A stretch of 64,000 nucleotides of DNA. Source: Desulfosarcina alkanivorans (GTDB lineage: Bacteria; Desulfobacterota; Desulfobacteria; Desulfobacterales; Desulfosarcinaceae). Within the stretch, counting starts at the first letter, position 1. Each line of letters begins with the position of its first letter. The translations under genes and the position numbers were made by a program. Positions 43,879 to 52,326 of the stretch are shown one piece after another. The notes below the pieces were generated by a model that was not told the DNA's origin, made no database searches, and saw nothing but the letters and a program-made list of their open reading frames with translations. The stretch is from the NCBI RefSeq assembly GCF_009688945.1, contig NZ_AP021874.1, forward strand, positions 2,914,001 to 2,978,000, written 5' to 3'.

Positions 43879-44883
43879 CTATTGCTTGAACTTCCTCCAG
43901 ATGCGCTTCCAGGTAGAGGCCGTGGCGTATACGGCGCTTTGCAGAACGACACGGTCAATCCTGGCCAGTTCGTCCCCGTCAGTGAAGTAGGTGTCAAACA
44001 CCGGCTTTTCATCCCCATCATACGGGAAGTCGTCTTCGGGAAAGATCATCGAGTTAAAAGCGAACGCCCCCCGGCACCAGAGGACCGCCGTCTCCCAGAT
44101 ATCCCTGTCGTCACCCGGCCATGTCAACGGGTTGTGGAACGAAAGTCCAAATTTCGTGTCCAGTGTCTTGGCTCTGGCAATAATCCGGGCCGGTGTGTCT
44201 TGACAATCCCTCAGGTTCTGCTTTTTGAAATACGTTCCGACTTCCCTCTCCCAGTGGCTCTCCCATCGTCTGTGCATGTCGGGCTGGTCCTTGACGTACG
44301 CCGCGAGTACCCGCTTGTCCGCATGGCAGGGCATAAAGCAATCCGCGATGTAATGGCTCATCATGAAGAAGAACGTTGATACCTGTTCTTTGCTGATGGT
44401 GCACTTTTCGTCGAGGTACGGGCCGTAATACCCTGTAGATCCCGGCACGAGGCCATCGAGTTCCTCGTCACCCAGCAGGAGCATATCGGCAATGGTGTCG
44501 AACAGTGATGAAAGGCAGTTCGGGAGATGCTGCCCCGCCTTCTGGTCGGCCTTGAAGGAGCGATCCCACCAGTCGGGTTCCAGCGTTATGTCCCTGGCCA
44601 CGGCGTTATGCAGGGCCAGATTCCCGTCTAAAGCCGCAAGCAGCGTTGCCTTGTCCACCACGAAGCGGGACGCATTTGGTCCGAAGTAGGGGGTGTTCTT
44701 GAACGTATGGTTGCCGATGATGCCGTGCCCTTTTTTGAACTTGGGCATATCGGGCAGCCAGCATCCGATGTATGCGTGCCGGACCCATGGGGCAAGAATC
44801 TCCGCCAGTCCCTGGGTCTTCGGGTCATCCTGGACGAGACCAACGGCCCGGATCGCTATCCAGGTGTGTCCTCTTTGTTTCAT
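43879..44883 (-). CDS. Zinc-dependent phospholipase C / P1-nuclease-like protein
   Basis: A 334-residue mostly helical protein. It has scattered His/Asp/Trp motifs in the order expected of the PLC/P1 nuclease fold: RGHTWIAIRAV near the N-terminus, YIGCWLPDMPKFKKGHG, MMSHYIADCFMPCHAD around 180-195 and HRRWESHWE. No signal peptide is present, which is unusual for this normally secreted fold. GGGAGGATGCG precedes the ATG. It is 31 bases from the ChaN-like membrane protein gene, so the two probably function together. I am moderately sure of the fold only. Confidence 0.55.
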   Translation of the reverse strand: MKQRGHTWIAIRAVGLVQDDPKTQGLAEILAPWVRHAYIGCWLPDMPKFKKGHGIIGNHTFKNTPYFGPNASRFVVDKATLLAALDGNLALHNAVARDITLEPDWWDRSFKADQKAGQHLPNCLSSLFDTIADMLLLGDEELDGLVPGSTGYYGPYLDEKCTISKEQVSTFFFMMSHYIADCFMPCHADKRVLAAYVKDQPDMHRRWESHWEREVGTYFKKQNLRDCQDTPARIIARAKTLDTKFGLSFHNPLTWPGDDRDIWETAVLWCRGAFAFNSMIFPEDDFPYDGDEKPVFDTYFTDGDELARIDRVVLQSAVYATASTWKRIWRKFKQ

Positions 44884-45115
44884 GGCGCATCCTCCCGGGT
44901 TTGCATGCCGTCACCGATTGGTTCTGATAGCCGTCCTCTGTACTGCAATACGAAAAAACGTCCTCGTGGCCAGGTCTCCACAGTTGACATCAACTGTGCT
45001 GAGGAACCCGACCAATAGGGTCGTTGCTGACAGGGTAAAAATTGAAAATCAGGTTTTCCCAGACGAATCGGGTATTATTTGTACAACCGGTCAACGACGT
45101 CCCCGATCACCATGG
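44884..45115. other. Spacer, 232 bp, with a 20-bp palindrome at 44979-44998
   Basis: The sequence cacagttga-ca-tcaactgtg is a perfect inverted repeat (9-bp arms). A second hairpin, cgaccaataggg-tcg, is near 45010. Both lie upstream of the phospholipase-C-like gene and downstream of the hydrolase gene. They may be an operator or structural RNA; there is no T-run to support a terminator. Confidence 0.5.
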
Positions 45116-45946
45116 TCATGGAACAGGTGCATTCTGAAGAAAAGGTCGTATCCTTTCAATAAGCTGATCGGGCTGCTCTTCGATCACCAAATGACCGGCA
45201 TCGGGAATGACATGAAAGAATGAGTCCGGAATCATGCCGTGTAAAGCCTGGCCTTTTTCTACTGGCATCCATGTATCCTCACGTCCCCAAAGGATCAAAA
45301 CAGGGCTGGAAACCCGGCTGTACAGAGGTTGCATCTCATCCGTGTATCTCGAATTTGCCTGCGAAATTTGCCGATAAAAAGCCGCCTTTCCGCCAGGCTC
45401 CGTCCACGGACGAACAATCCTATCCAGTGTCGCGTCATCCATGGGCTTAAAGGCTGCTGTTTTAACGTAAGCACGAACGATGGCCTCATGGATATAGTCT
45501 GGAACGCCCGCAAAAGCAGCCTCGTGCGCATTGACATGCTGGAAGAAAGGCGAGCCCCAGGGAGAAATCGCCACTGGATCGATAAGTACGATTTTTTCGA
45601 AATCACGTCCACTGAGGAGATGCGTTCGAAGAACCGTCGTACCACCGAAGTCATGGCCGATGACAGCAGGATTCATGAGGCCCCAGTGATCCAGAAGCGC
45701 ATCCAATATCAGGTTCTGGATGCCCAGTGAAACATCGCCGGGAGATTTATCCGATTGACCGTAACCAATGAGGTCATAATAATGTACGGTGAAATATGAC
45801 GATAACGGCTCAATGAGATGGCGTAAGTTGAATGAAGACCATGGGGTGCCGTGAATCACGACCACTGGTGGGCCATCCCCACGTATTCCATAACGTACCG
45901 TCCGTCCATTAAAAATATAGGCTTCGGGCAGCGTCCATTCCGTCAT
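45116..45946 (-). CDS. Alpha/beta hydrolase, haloalkane dehalogenase-like
   Basis: A 276-residue hydrolase. The oxyanion region is VVVIHGTPWSSFNLRHLI and the nucleophile elbow is GHDFGG with Asp99. An Asp nucleophile is typical of haloalkane dehalogenases and epoxide hydrolases rather than esterases. The catalytic acid region is LILWGREDTWMP and the His is in IPDAGHLVIEEQPD. AGGAG is 8 bases before the ATG. The start lies inside the 3' end of the upstream chimeric gene in another frame, so expression may be coupled. Confidence 0.85.
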   Translation of the reverse strand: MTEWTLPEAYIFNGRTVRYGIRGDGPPVVVIHGTPWSSFNLRHLIEPLSSYFTVHYYDLIGYGQSDKSPGDVSLGIQNLILDALLDHWGLMNPAVIGHDFGGTTVLRTHLLSGRDFEKIVLIDPVAISPWGSPFFQHVNAHEAAFAGVPDYIHEAIVRAYVKTAAFKPMDDATLDRIVRPWTEPGGKAAFYRQISQANSRYTDEMQPLYSRVSSPVLILWGREDTWMPVEKGQALHGMIPDSFFHVIPDAGHLVIEEQPDQLIERIRPFLQNAPVP

Positions 45947-46934
45947 TTATAAAACTCCTGTTTTCCAATAACGCAAACGTCAGCGGCAAACGATTGAACA
46001 GTTCTGATTTATCCGTTTGTTTGCCTGAAACCAGTCCGCAATAGTCCGTTTTTTCCATTAATGAAACATCGGGAATATTAATGCTGAACTCCCGGTTTTC
46101 GTCTATGCCTTTATTGGTGTGGTGCGGACCTAATGCGATGGCAAATAAAGGCGGTTTGAAATTGACCCTTGAAACCCATCCAACAGCCATGAAATTAGAT
46201 TTTCCCTCAACAACAGAGCCGACGATAACCATAGGCATGGGGTATAAAAAAGCAGCACCATTATCATTTTTTTTTGTTTTCTTGGCGTAATCTCTGAATT
46301 CGTCTCCATACTTCCTCTCAAGATATCTATCGAGAGACGGAATGATATAAAAGATGAAATTCACAGACATGATCAATGGTATCGTCAACATGCTGAGGCT
46401 GCGAGTCGTCAAAGCAAGCCCGGTAAAGAGAACGATATCTCCGAAATAATTGATATGCATTGCCAAACTAAATGATCCCTCTGTGTAAAGCCGTCCCCTG
46501 TTTTCCGCCTTTAATTTCCAGACATGCCTGGAGTATTCAGAATGCGTATTGATATAGGAGCCTGCCAGATAAAGCAGAATACCAATGACCTCGATAACGC
46601 CGACAACCAGTTTGTTGTTTCCTCCTACCTTGGCAAAAGCATAAACAACCAATGACATCAGCACCGTGATGGTTATGGTTTCCGGCCACGACCATTTGCG
46701 CTTCTGGAACACCCAGACAGTAACCTGGAGTCGCACGAAGTAGATCGACAGGCAGGATGCCATGAGTATACGTCTCACAAAGTCACCGGTCAACGGGTGA
46801 TGCCCCAACCACCTGTCTGTTGTTGCACAGTCGGAAAACATCACCAACAGAGCGGCTATAAGGGTAATGAAAATGCAGCCGCTAAAAACAGATTTGTTCA
46901 AATATGAACTATCATATTTGTCTATGAATATCAT
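45909..46934 (-). CDS. Chimeric ORF: membrane methyltransferase-like domain fused to truncated flavin reductase
   Basis: A 341-residue ORF. Residues about 1-220 form a polytopic ICMT/DUF1295-like domain (LYTEGSFSLAMHINYFGDIV, then YGDEFRDYAKKTKK, the normal near-C-terminus). Residues about 228-310 are the start of a split-barrel flavin reductase (FLYPMPMVIVGSVVEGKSNFMAVGWVSRVN, TDYCGLVSGKQTDKSELF). The rest of that domain is replaced by an unrelated tail that runs into the hydrolase gene. This looks like a deletion-generated fusion. Whether it is functional is doubtful for the flavin part. Confidence 0.7.
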   Translation of the reverse strand: MIFIDKYDSSYLNKSVFSGCIFITLIAALLVMFSDCATTDRWLGHHPLTGDFVRRILMASCLSIYFVRLQVTVWVFQKRKWSWPETITITVLMSLVVYAFAKVGGNNKLVVGVIEVIGILLYLAGSYINTHSEYSRHVWKLKAENRGRLYTEGSFSLAMHINYFGDIVLFTGLALTTRSLSMLTIPLIMSVNFIFYIIPSLDRYLERKYGDEFRDYAKKTKKNDNGAAFLYPMPMVIVGSVVEGKSNFMAVGWVSRVNFKPPLFAIALGPHHTNKGIDENREFSINIPDVSLMEKTDYCGLVSGKQTDKSELFNRLPLTFALLENRSFINDGMDAARSLYF

Positions 46935-46980
46935 TTTTACCTTTAAAAAATAGGTTTTGCGCGAACACCAAACTTACCGG

Positions 46981-47104
46981 TCCCGTATAAAGTCGTAATT
47001 CCCTTTTTACTGTCGTCCCCGCGAAGGCGGGGATCCAGTGTTATCATATGGTTATAGATTTCCGCCGCGGGAATGACACGACAGGGGACTTTTTACGGGT
47101 TCAT
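46981..47104. mobile_element. 124-bp MITE-like element flanked by 12-bp direct repeat
   Basis: The ends are inverted: cccgtataaagtc (46982-46994) and gactttttacggg (47087-47099). Internal arms ccccgcgaaggcggggatcc and tccgccgcgggaatgac add a second palindromic layer. The direct repeat caaacttaccgg occurs on both sides (46969-46980 and 47105-47116), consistent with a target duplication. The centre carries no gene. Similar gcgggaatgac-type repeats are abundant in many proteobacterial genomes. Confidence 0.75.
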
Positions 47105-47195
47105 CAAACTTACCGGCCGGCAGGTTGCGGCTGAGGAGCATCCGTCCGAGCAAATTGCGAGGTTGGAAGGACGTTTTAAACCCGGAGGTTTGTGC

Positions 47196-47984
47196 TTACC
47201 ATGAAAATGCGACGCCGCGTTTGCCCAGGATAAAATCGTCAAAAATGATATTGCCGGGCTTATCCACCATTCCGACACAAACGTGGAGTGGCAGTAAATG
47301 TTCCTCCCGCGGGTGACAGTAACGTGCGGAAGGCGCCTTCTTCCATTCACTCAGGCGTTGTTCCCGCTCAGCCCGGGACATGGTGCCGGTGCAGACATCA
47401 ATCAACCAATTTTGAAAGTCATCATTGGCCCTATCGGATACGTTGTTAGCGTCCCGGGCAAAAGCACGCATGTTATGGAACGAAAAGCCAGAGCCGACAA
47501 TAAGGATATTCTCAGTCAGCAATTCGCGCAATGCCCTGCCAAGAGCAAGATGCCTGGCTGGATTTAAGCCACGCAACAGCGACATTTGAATCGCAGGAAT
47601 ATCGGCCGCCGGATACATCAACTTCAACGGGATAAACAGGCCATGGTCAAAACCGCGCTTAGAATCGACACCCGCCTTTATCTGGTTCCGGTTCAGCAAC
47701 CTGACGATTCGCTCCGCCAGTGCAGGACTGCCAGGCGCCGGATAGGTGATTTCGTAGGCTTCATCTGGAAAGCCATAATAATCATATAACAAAGTCGGAT
47801 TTGGGGCACCCGTCAGTGTCGCGACATGCGCTTCCCAATGAGCGCTGATGACCAAAATTGCATCCGGCCTTCGCAGCTGCGCCGGAAGCCGGCTCATGAA
47901 GGCAACCATCGCTTTGTGGCCCGGGTCCTCAAGCAATGGTAACGGCCCGCCGCCATGAGAGAAATAGATCACTTGGGGTTTCAT
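47196..47984 (-). CDS. ygiD: Class III extradiol dioxygenase, LigB/4,5-DOPA dioxygenase (YgiD) type
   Basis: A 262-residue LigB-fold enzyme. Metal-binding and active-site histidines are visible: His10 in YFSHGGGPLP, His49 in ISAHWEAH, one in GFDHGLFIPL, and HPREEHLLPLH near the end. YgiD-type enzymes cleave catecholic substrates such as DOPA. AAGGAT is 6 bases before the ATG. The gene is full length for the family and looks intact, unlike several neighbours. Confidence 0.9.
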   Translation of the reverse strand: MKPQVIYFSHGGGPLPLLEDPGHKAMVAFMSRLPAQLRRPDAILVISAHWEAHVATLTGAPNPTLLYDYYGFPDEAYEITYPAPGSPALAERIVRLLNRNQIKAGVDSKRGFDHGLFIPLKLMYPAADIPAIQMSLLRGLNPARHLALGRALRELLTENILIVGSGFSFHNMRAFARDANNVSDRANDDFQNWLIDVCTGTMSRAEREQRLSEWKKAPSARYCHPREEHLLPLHVCVGMVDKPGNIIFDDFILGKRGVAFSW

Positions 47985-48221
47985 ATGATATCCTTAACGG
48001 ATCGTTATATTGCGCTAAGACTCCATCCCAAATCTGCTAATCCTTCAAAGTTAACATTTTCTTTGCATGGGGGGCCTTCCAGCGTCGCTTTTCAGCGGCC
48101 GCGGCTGTCTGCGCCCGGCTGCAAAAGCATTGTTCTTAATCTGGCAGGCTAACAGGCAAGGTGGTGTCATGCCGGACAGCTGGAGTATTTAACTGCCGAA
48201 GTAATCTGTGGTTTTGCGTTT

Positions 48222-48719
48222 CTATTTACCCGCCTTCATCATGCACCAAACAACCATGTGGTGAAAAGGCCGAATTAAGTTGAAGTACACTGGACCGGTC
48301 CAGTGAAGATACTTGACAGACGTAAACACATGATACCTGGTACGTTTATGGTTTAGTTTTTCAGCGGTGACACCCAGAAAAGCTGTCAAGTGTCTATCTT
48401 CCGGTGTTTCTGAAACCCAGTACATTTCCTCTTTTGCATCACGCACAATAAAAAATGATGCATTTTCACCAGGCGTATAGGAAAGATCTTCTGGTTTTAT
48501 TGAGGGCAAGGTCTCTGGCTTTTCATGACGAACGAGCCCGAGGATGCGTGCAAGAATTTCCCTGATTCCATATAGTGAGACCATCCACCAGGGGTAGTAA
48601 GAGAGCATGCCGGAAATAAAACGCCTTAAATCGACATCACTTTCAATTGTTTTAACATCGACATGATCCGCATTCTGGAAATAAATCTCAAGCTCTTTGT
48701 ACTTTAGAATCTCATTCAT
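48222..48719 (-). CDS. DUF2867 domain-containing protein
   Basis: A 165-residue protein. SGMLSYYPWWMVSLYGIREILARILGLVRHE and later YTPGENASFFIVRDAKEEMYWVSE are the DUF2867 features; the end contains LIRPFHHMVVWCMMK. The role is unknown (SRPBCC-like beta fold predicted). The ATG at 48719 was preferred over an upstream start because the sequence before it is not conserved-looking, although the ribosome site is weak. The spacer to the GNAT gene upstream holds an inverted repeat ggcgac...gtcgcc. Confidence 0.8.
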   Translation of the reverse strand: MNEILKYKELEIYFQNADHVDVKTIESDVDLRRFISGMLSYYPWWMVSLYGIREILARILGLVRHEKPETLPSIKPEDLSYTPGENASFFIVRDAKEEMYWVSETPEDRHLTAFLGVTAEKLNHKRTRYHVFTSVKYLHWTGPVYFNLIRPFHHMVVWCMMKAGK

Positions 48720-48840
48720 TTTAGACTCACACAACACCATTTTGGGGCGCGTCTTCCCCGATTCTTCGTGTAATGTCGAGATTCCCGAATGACAAAGCCC
48801 AAGGCGACCGGGCACGATTAACGTCGCCTCATAAAATCTG

Positions 48841-49269
48841 TCATGAGCTTTTATACCGGTATACGTTTGTTTCTATCGGTCCAAAACCAAGTTTCTTATA
48901 CAGTTTATTGGCTGCCACACGAGAAGGTCCGGACGTTAAACTGACAGTTTGGGCACCAAGATTTCCTGCCATACCAACAGCATGCTTGACGAGGTGACGC
49001 CCCACGCCTCTACCACGTGTTTTTTCGCTGACGACAACGTCTTCAATCCATGCCTTGATCCCCGTAGGAATTTTAACCGCGGTCAATGTAAGGCTGCCGA
49101 CATAGCTGCCATTTAATTCGACCATCAATAAATGAGAAGACTCCGATTGAATGATTTCCTCTAAGTCTTCAACTGTTAGTGGCGATACCGTTTCCAACAA
49201 TTGAGGTAGTAGATTATTTAAGGCGTCCAATACTTCTTCTGAGTATTCTGTAACTTCAAGTATCCTCAT
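48841..49269 (-). CDS. GNAT-family N-acetyltransferase
   Basis: A 142-residue acetyltransferase. The acetyl-CoA loop is KTRGRGVGRHLV (about 83-94) preceded by AWIEDVVVSE, and the late motif is NKLYKKLGFGP. The closest style is of small antibiotic- or amino-acid-acetylating GNATs, but the substrate is unreadable. No clear ribosome site. Together with its AT-rich composition, its placement next to an IS and integrase remnant is typical of cassette-borne genes. Confidence 0.85.
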   Translation of the reverse strand: MRILEVTEYSEEVLDALNNLLPQLLETVSPLTVEDLEEIIQSESSHLLMVELNGSYVGSLTLTAVKIPTGIKAWIEDVVVSEKTRGRGVGRHLVKHAVGMAGNLGAQTVSLTSGPSRVAANKLYKKLGFGPIETNVYRYKSS

Positions 49270-49284
49270 ATATATACGGTGATG

Positions 49285-49335
49285 GCCCCGAGAGGGGCTT
49301 GCGCCCTGTAAGATGCGCCGAGCTTTGCTCGGCGC
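49285..49335. repeat. Two adjacent hairpins between GNAT gene and IS
   Basis: gcccc-gaga-ggggc (49285-49298) and gcgccgagc-ttt-gctcggcgc (49315-49335) are perfect stem-loops. They lie upstream of the GNAT gene and 70 bases from the IS end. They could be a terminator for the lysE transcript read on the minus strand, although no T-run follows. Confidence 0.6.
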
Positions 49336-49405
49336 GATAACGCTGAATTCACTGGTTTCGTGTTGTTTGCGAAATCCTGTGGAATGGCTGGTTGACTGTA
49401 TTTAA

Positions 49406-51129
49406 CCTAAACGAGGCGATTTTGGTTTTGAACAGAAGTATTCTGGTAAAACATGGTAGAGAAATCGGGTTCTGCTGAGAATTTGATACTATTTCTGCAG
49501 ACAAGCTATCCTGACCGAATTTGTTGTGGTCATATGCGCATTTTAGCCTGTTTTAGCGCACACCTCTCCACCGGTTTTACTCCAAATTTTATTTTCCCTG
49601 CGGGTTATTCGATAACCGGCGCTTTGCGGCACCGTTCAAACAACTCCGGCAAGCGTAGGTTTTCCAGGCAGGTCCTAGTCACCTTTAAGACCGTTTGCTC
49701 ACTGTGGAAAACGATTTTACCGGCGATATCGATCAGCCGTCTACGCACCGTGGAGGCATAGGAACCAATCGATAATACCGGCGCACTGACATCTTCTTTA
49801 AACGACTCGAGCAGAAAATGACCGACCAGCATCATATAATACCAGGCTGCATTGGGGGCGAATCGTTTGAAAGGCAGTTGTTCGTGACCGAAATCCTTCA
49901 ACGCCCGGTTGGCCAATTCGTCGCTGCCGCGTTCATGATAGCAGGCGACGAGCCCATTGGTGGTCAGATATTCCACCGCTCCGGCGTTTTCCAGCATACC
50001 GTCGATCGCCTGACCTTGACCGATGTTGGTGACGATGATGGTGTCAGGCCGAAATCCCGGAAGGTAAAGCTGTTTGCTGTTATCGTGCATCAACCGACAA
50101 AAAATCGCGCGGCGGAATTGTTTCCAGTTGCCTTGCCGGATACCGAACTCGGCGTATTTCCAGGCTTTCTTCTTTCCGGATTCGAACCGTTTCCATTTGG
50201 ACGCATCCCAGTTGTCCGCCATTTGCTTGATGTCTTTATACACTTTGCCGCCGCAGACATAACCGACATGAAGCCTTTCGCAAAGCTCGAAGATTTTCTG
50301 GTCGAAAAACCCGCTGTCCATGCGGATGATAATCGGCACATCCCCACGGTAGTCGCATCTGATTTTAAGAACCATGTGCCGGATCATATTCAGGACCGTA
50401 TCGCCATGATTGGAATGTTTGTCCCCACTGCGAAACACCGCATCGACAATCAAACGTCCCCAATTCATTTGCAGGGGTTGAAAGCCCTTTTTCTTCTTGT
50501 AGGTGGGCTTCACGCCGTGCCGGCATTTTGCATCGTCATTGTCCATGACCATCGTATCGATACCCAATTCGATCACATCGGGTTGCGTAATCCGCAGACG
50601 CCAGATGAAAAGGGCCTGCAAAAGGCGCCGGAACAAAAACACGCGAGTCCAGGCGAATGCTTTGAAAAAACGTTTGATTTGATGAGAAGAGGCCATGTCT
50701 TCAGTTGGCGTCTCTATGCTGCCGGCATAGCCCTCATCGCGAGAAATCTGGTCGAAATATGCCAGGCGCCGACTGGTCCCATCGGCGAAAAAGCAGAGCA
50801 CTTGTTTGAAAAGTTCTGTAATGGCAAGGCCTTTTCGGTTCTTGCGGATGGATCCAAACCAGCGGTCGAACCAGCCAAAAACCTGAATGCCGTGCATATA
50901 CGCCACGAACAGGGCCAGCCCGGCTCTTCCGGTCAACCGGTCGGACGTCGTTTCGATGCGTTGGATTTTGAGTTCACTTTGTCGGTAGTTTTTGCTATGC
51001 TTACTCATAGAGTCCTTTACCTATTGGGTGTGTTTACGCTTGTTGTAAACATGGTGGTTTTTAACAAGTATTATAACACATTATCCAATTTTAGAGGACT
51101 CTTTTTTTGTGAAAATCGCGTATTTTAGG
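49406..51129 (-). mobile_element. IS1380-type insertion sequence, 1724 bp, with 5-bp target duplication
   Basis: The left end cctaaacgaggcgatttt (49406-49423) and the inverted right end cctaaaatacgcgatttt (complement of 51112-51129) are terminal inverted repeats matching at 14 of 18 positions. TTTAA flanks both sides (49401-49405 and 51130-51134) as a target duplication. The single transposase gene lies inside. The right copy of TTTAA overlaps the stop codon of the neighbouring lysE remnant. The preserved duplication suggests a fairly recent insertion. Confidence 0.88.
49605..51008 (-). CDS. IS1380-family DDE transposase
   Basis: A 467-residue intact transposase. Family features include a first Asp in IELGIDTMVMDNDDAKCRHG (the usual DGT-like site), GFQPLQMNWG, a second Asp in PIIIRMDSGFFDQKIFE, and the late Glu in ACYHERGSDELANRALKDFG. 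The C-terminal basic segment AWYYMMLVGHFLLESFKED is also typical. It appears full length with no frameshift, so the element may be active. Confidence 0.88.
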   Translation of the reverse strand: MSKHSKNYRQSELKIQRIETTSDRLTGRAGLALFVAYMHGIQVFGWFDRWFGSIRKNRKGLAITELFKQVLCFFADGTSRRLAYFDQISRDEGYAGSIETPTEDMASSHQIKRFFKAFAWTRVFLFRRLLQALFIWRLRITQPDVIELGIDTMVMDNDDAKCRHGVKPTYKKKKGFQPLQMNWGRLIVDAVFRSGDKHSNHGDTVLNMIRHMVLKIRCDYRGDVPIIIRMDSGFFDQKIFELCERLHVGYVCGGKVYKDIKQMADNWDASKWKRFESGKKKAWKYAEFGIRQGNWKQFRRAIFCRLMHDNSKQLYLPGFRPDTIIVTNIGQGQAIDGMLENAGAVEYLTTNGLVACYHERGSDELANRALKDFGHEQLPFKRFAPNAAWYYMMLVGHFLLESFKEDVSAPVLSIGSYASTVRRRLIDIAGKIVFHSEQTVLKVTRTCLENLRLPELFERCRKAPVIE

Positions 51130-51130
51130 T

Positions 51131-51692
51131 TTAATTAGTTTCAAGTCCGAGCTTTAGGCCTATCAGAATTAAAATGCTACCACTAAATCCATTTAGAGTT
51201 TTTCTAATCGAATCTTTTTCTATAGTTGATTTAAGGCGACATATTAAGTGTGACAAAATAATTAACCAACTCATGCCGATTACAAATTGTACAGATACCA
51301 ACAGCATGGACTTGATAAACACCGGATCGTTCGGGCCTATAAATTGAGGGAAAAAAGCCAGGTAGAAAACGCAGGTTTAGGATTCAAAACATTTGAGAAC
51401 AGGCCTTCGCGAAATGACCTTAATGGTTGAAGTCGAATGTTCATTAAAGATTTTTTAGATATAAATACTGGCTGATTATGTCTGAATGCCCCATATATGG
51501 AATTGGCACCAAGCCAAATAAGATATAGAGCTCCAGTAAATTTCACATAGCCAAAAAGAACTGCAGAATTGGCTAAAATAACTGAAATGCCCAAAGCAGA
51601 AAGGCAGGCATGAACAAATAACCCAGAGCAGATACCAAGTGCAGTATAGTATCCGTCCAATTTTCCACTTTTTGTTTTAAGGATATACCAAT
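51131..51692 (-). pseudogene. LysE/RhtB exporter remnant, frameshifted and 5'-truncated
   Basis: The upstream frame reads GYYTALGICSGLFVHACLSALG, GALYLIWLGANSIYG and FREGLFSNVLNPKPAF, then stops early. The next frame continues LAFFPQFIGPNDPVFIKSMLL and ends GLKLGLETN-stop. Restoring one T in the run at about 51371-51375 rejoins NPKPAFFYLAFFPQF, the conserved LysE motif. The first 20-25 residues are missing where the integrase remnant begins on the other strand. The IS has inserted exactly at the stop codon. Confidence 0.8.
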
Positions 51693-51693
51693 A

Positions 51694-52326
51694 ATGAAAA
51701 ACAAACACAACTTCACCCCTGATCGCGGCCTGAAATTGATGGACCAGGTTCGCCAAGTCCTGCGTTATCACCATTATGCAACCACCACAGAAAGCACATG
51801 TTGAAAATGGAATCTGAGATTTATCGATCACTGCGGAGCACATCGCCATCCACGTGAAATGGGCGCCATGGAGATCGAAACTTTTCTCAGCCAACCGGTT
51901 ACTGTACAGCAGACTCATGCGGAAGACCGGGAAGAGGGGTCGGAGGGGTCTGGCTGCCGGAAGGGTTTGCCAGAAAGATGGGTCCCGCGGCTCGGGATCC
52001 GGGCTGGCAATACCTGTTTCCGGCCAAAAAGCGCAGCATCGATCCGCGCAGCGGAAAAGAGAAACGCCACCATGTCCTCTCTTCAGGGCTGCAGAGGGCA
52101 GTCCGGGTTGCGGTGCGCCGCACAGGGCTGACCAAACGCATTGGCTGTCACACGTTTCGGCACAGCTACGCTACCGCTTGAAAACGGGGTTAACATCCGA
52201 ACTGTACAGGAACCGATTGGGCATGCCGATGTCAGGACAGCCGAGATCTACACCCATGTCATGCAGAAAAACCTGAACGCGGCCGAAAGCCCCCTGGACA
52301 CCCTTCGTTGCGATGGGGCTCGGTAG
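51694..52326 (+). pseudogene. intI: Decayed integron-type tyrosine integrase (IntI-like)
   Basis: The N-terminal fragment starts with LKLMDQVRQVLRYHHYATTTE, then an in-frame TGA, then KWNLRFIDHCGAHRHPREMG and IETFLSQ. An internal deletion of about 140 residues joins to another frame reading VWLPEGFARKMG, WQYLFPAKKRSIDPRSGKEK and [15 protein letters not shown] further small deletion shifts to [20 protein letters not shown] and [12 protein letters not shown]. The RSxDPRSGxxRRHH and CHTFRHSxAT blocks are diagnostic of integron integrases. It is non-functional. Confidence 0.85.

Noticed and set aside
40420..51690. attC recombination sites between the minus-strand genes of the island
   Set aside because: Isolated GTTRRRY-like heptamers occur (for example GTTAAAT on the minus strand near 48185), but I could not find paired RYYYAAC/GTTRRRY ends with the L boxes. 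A cassette array is therefore not annotated.
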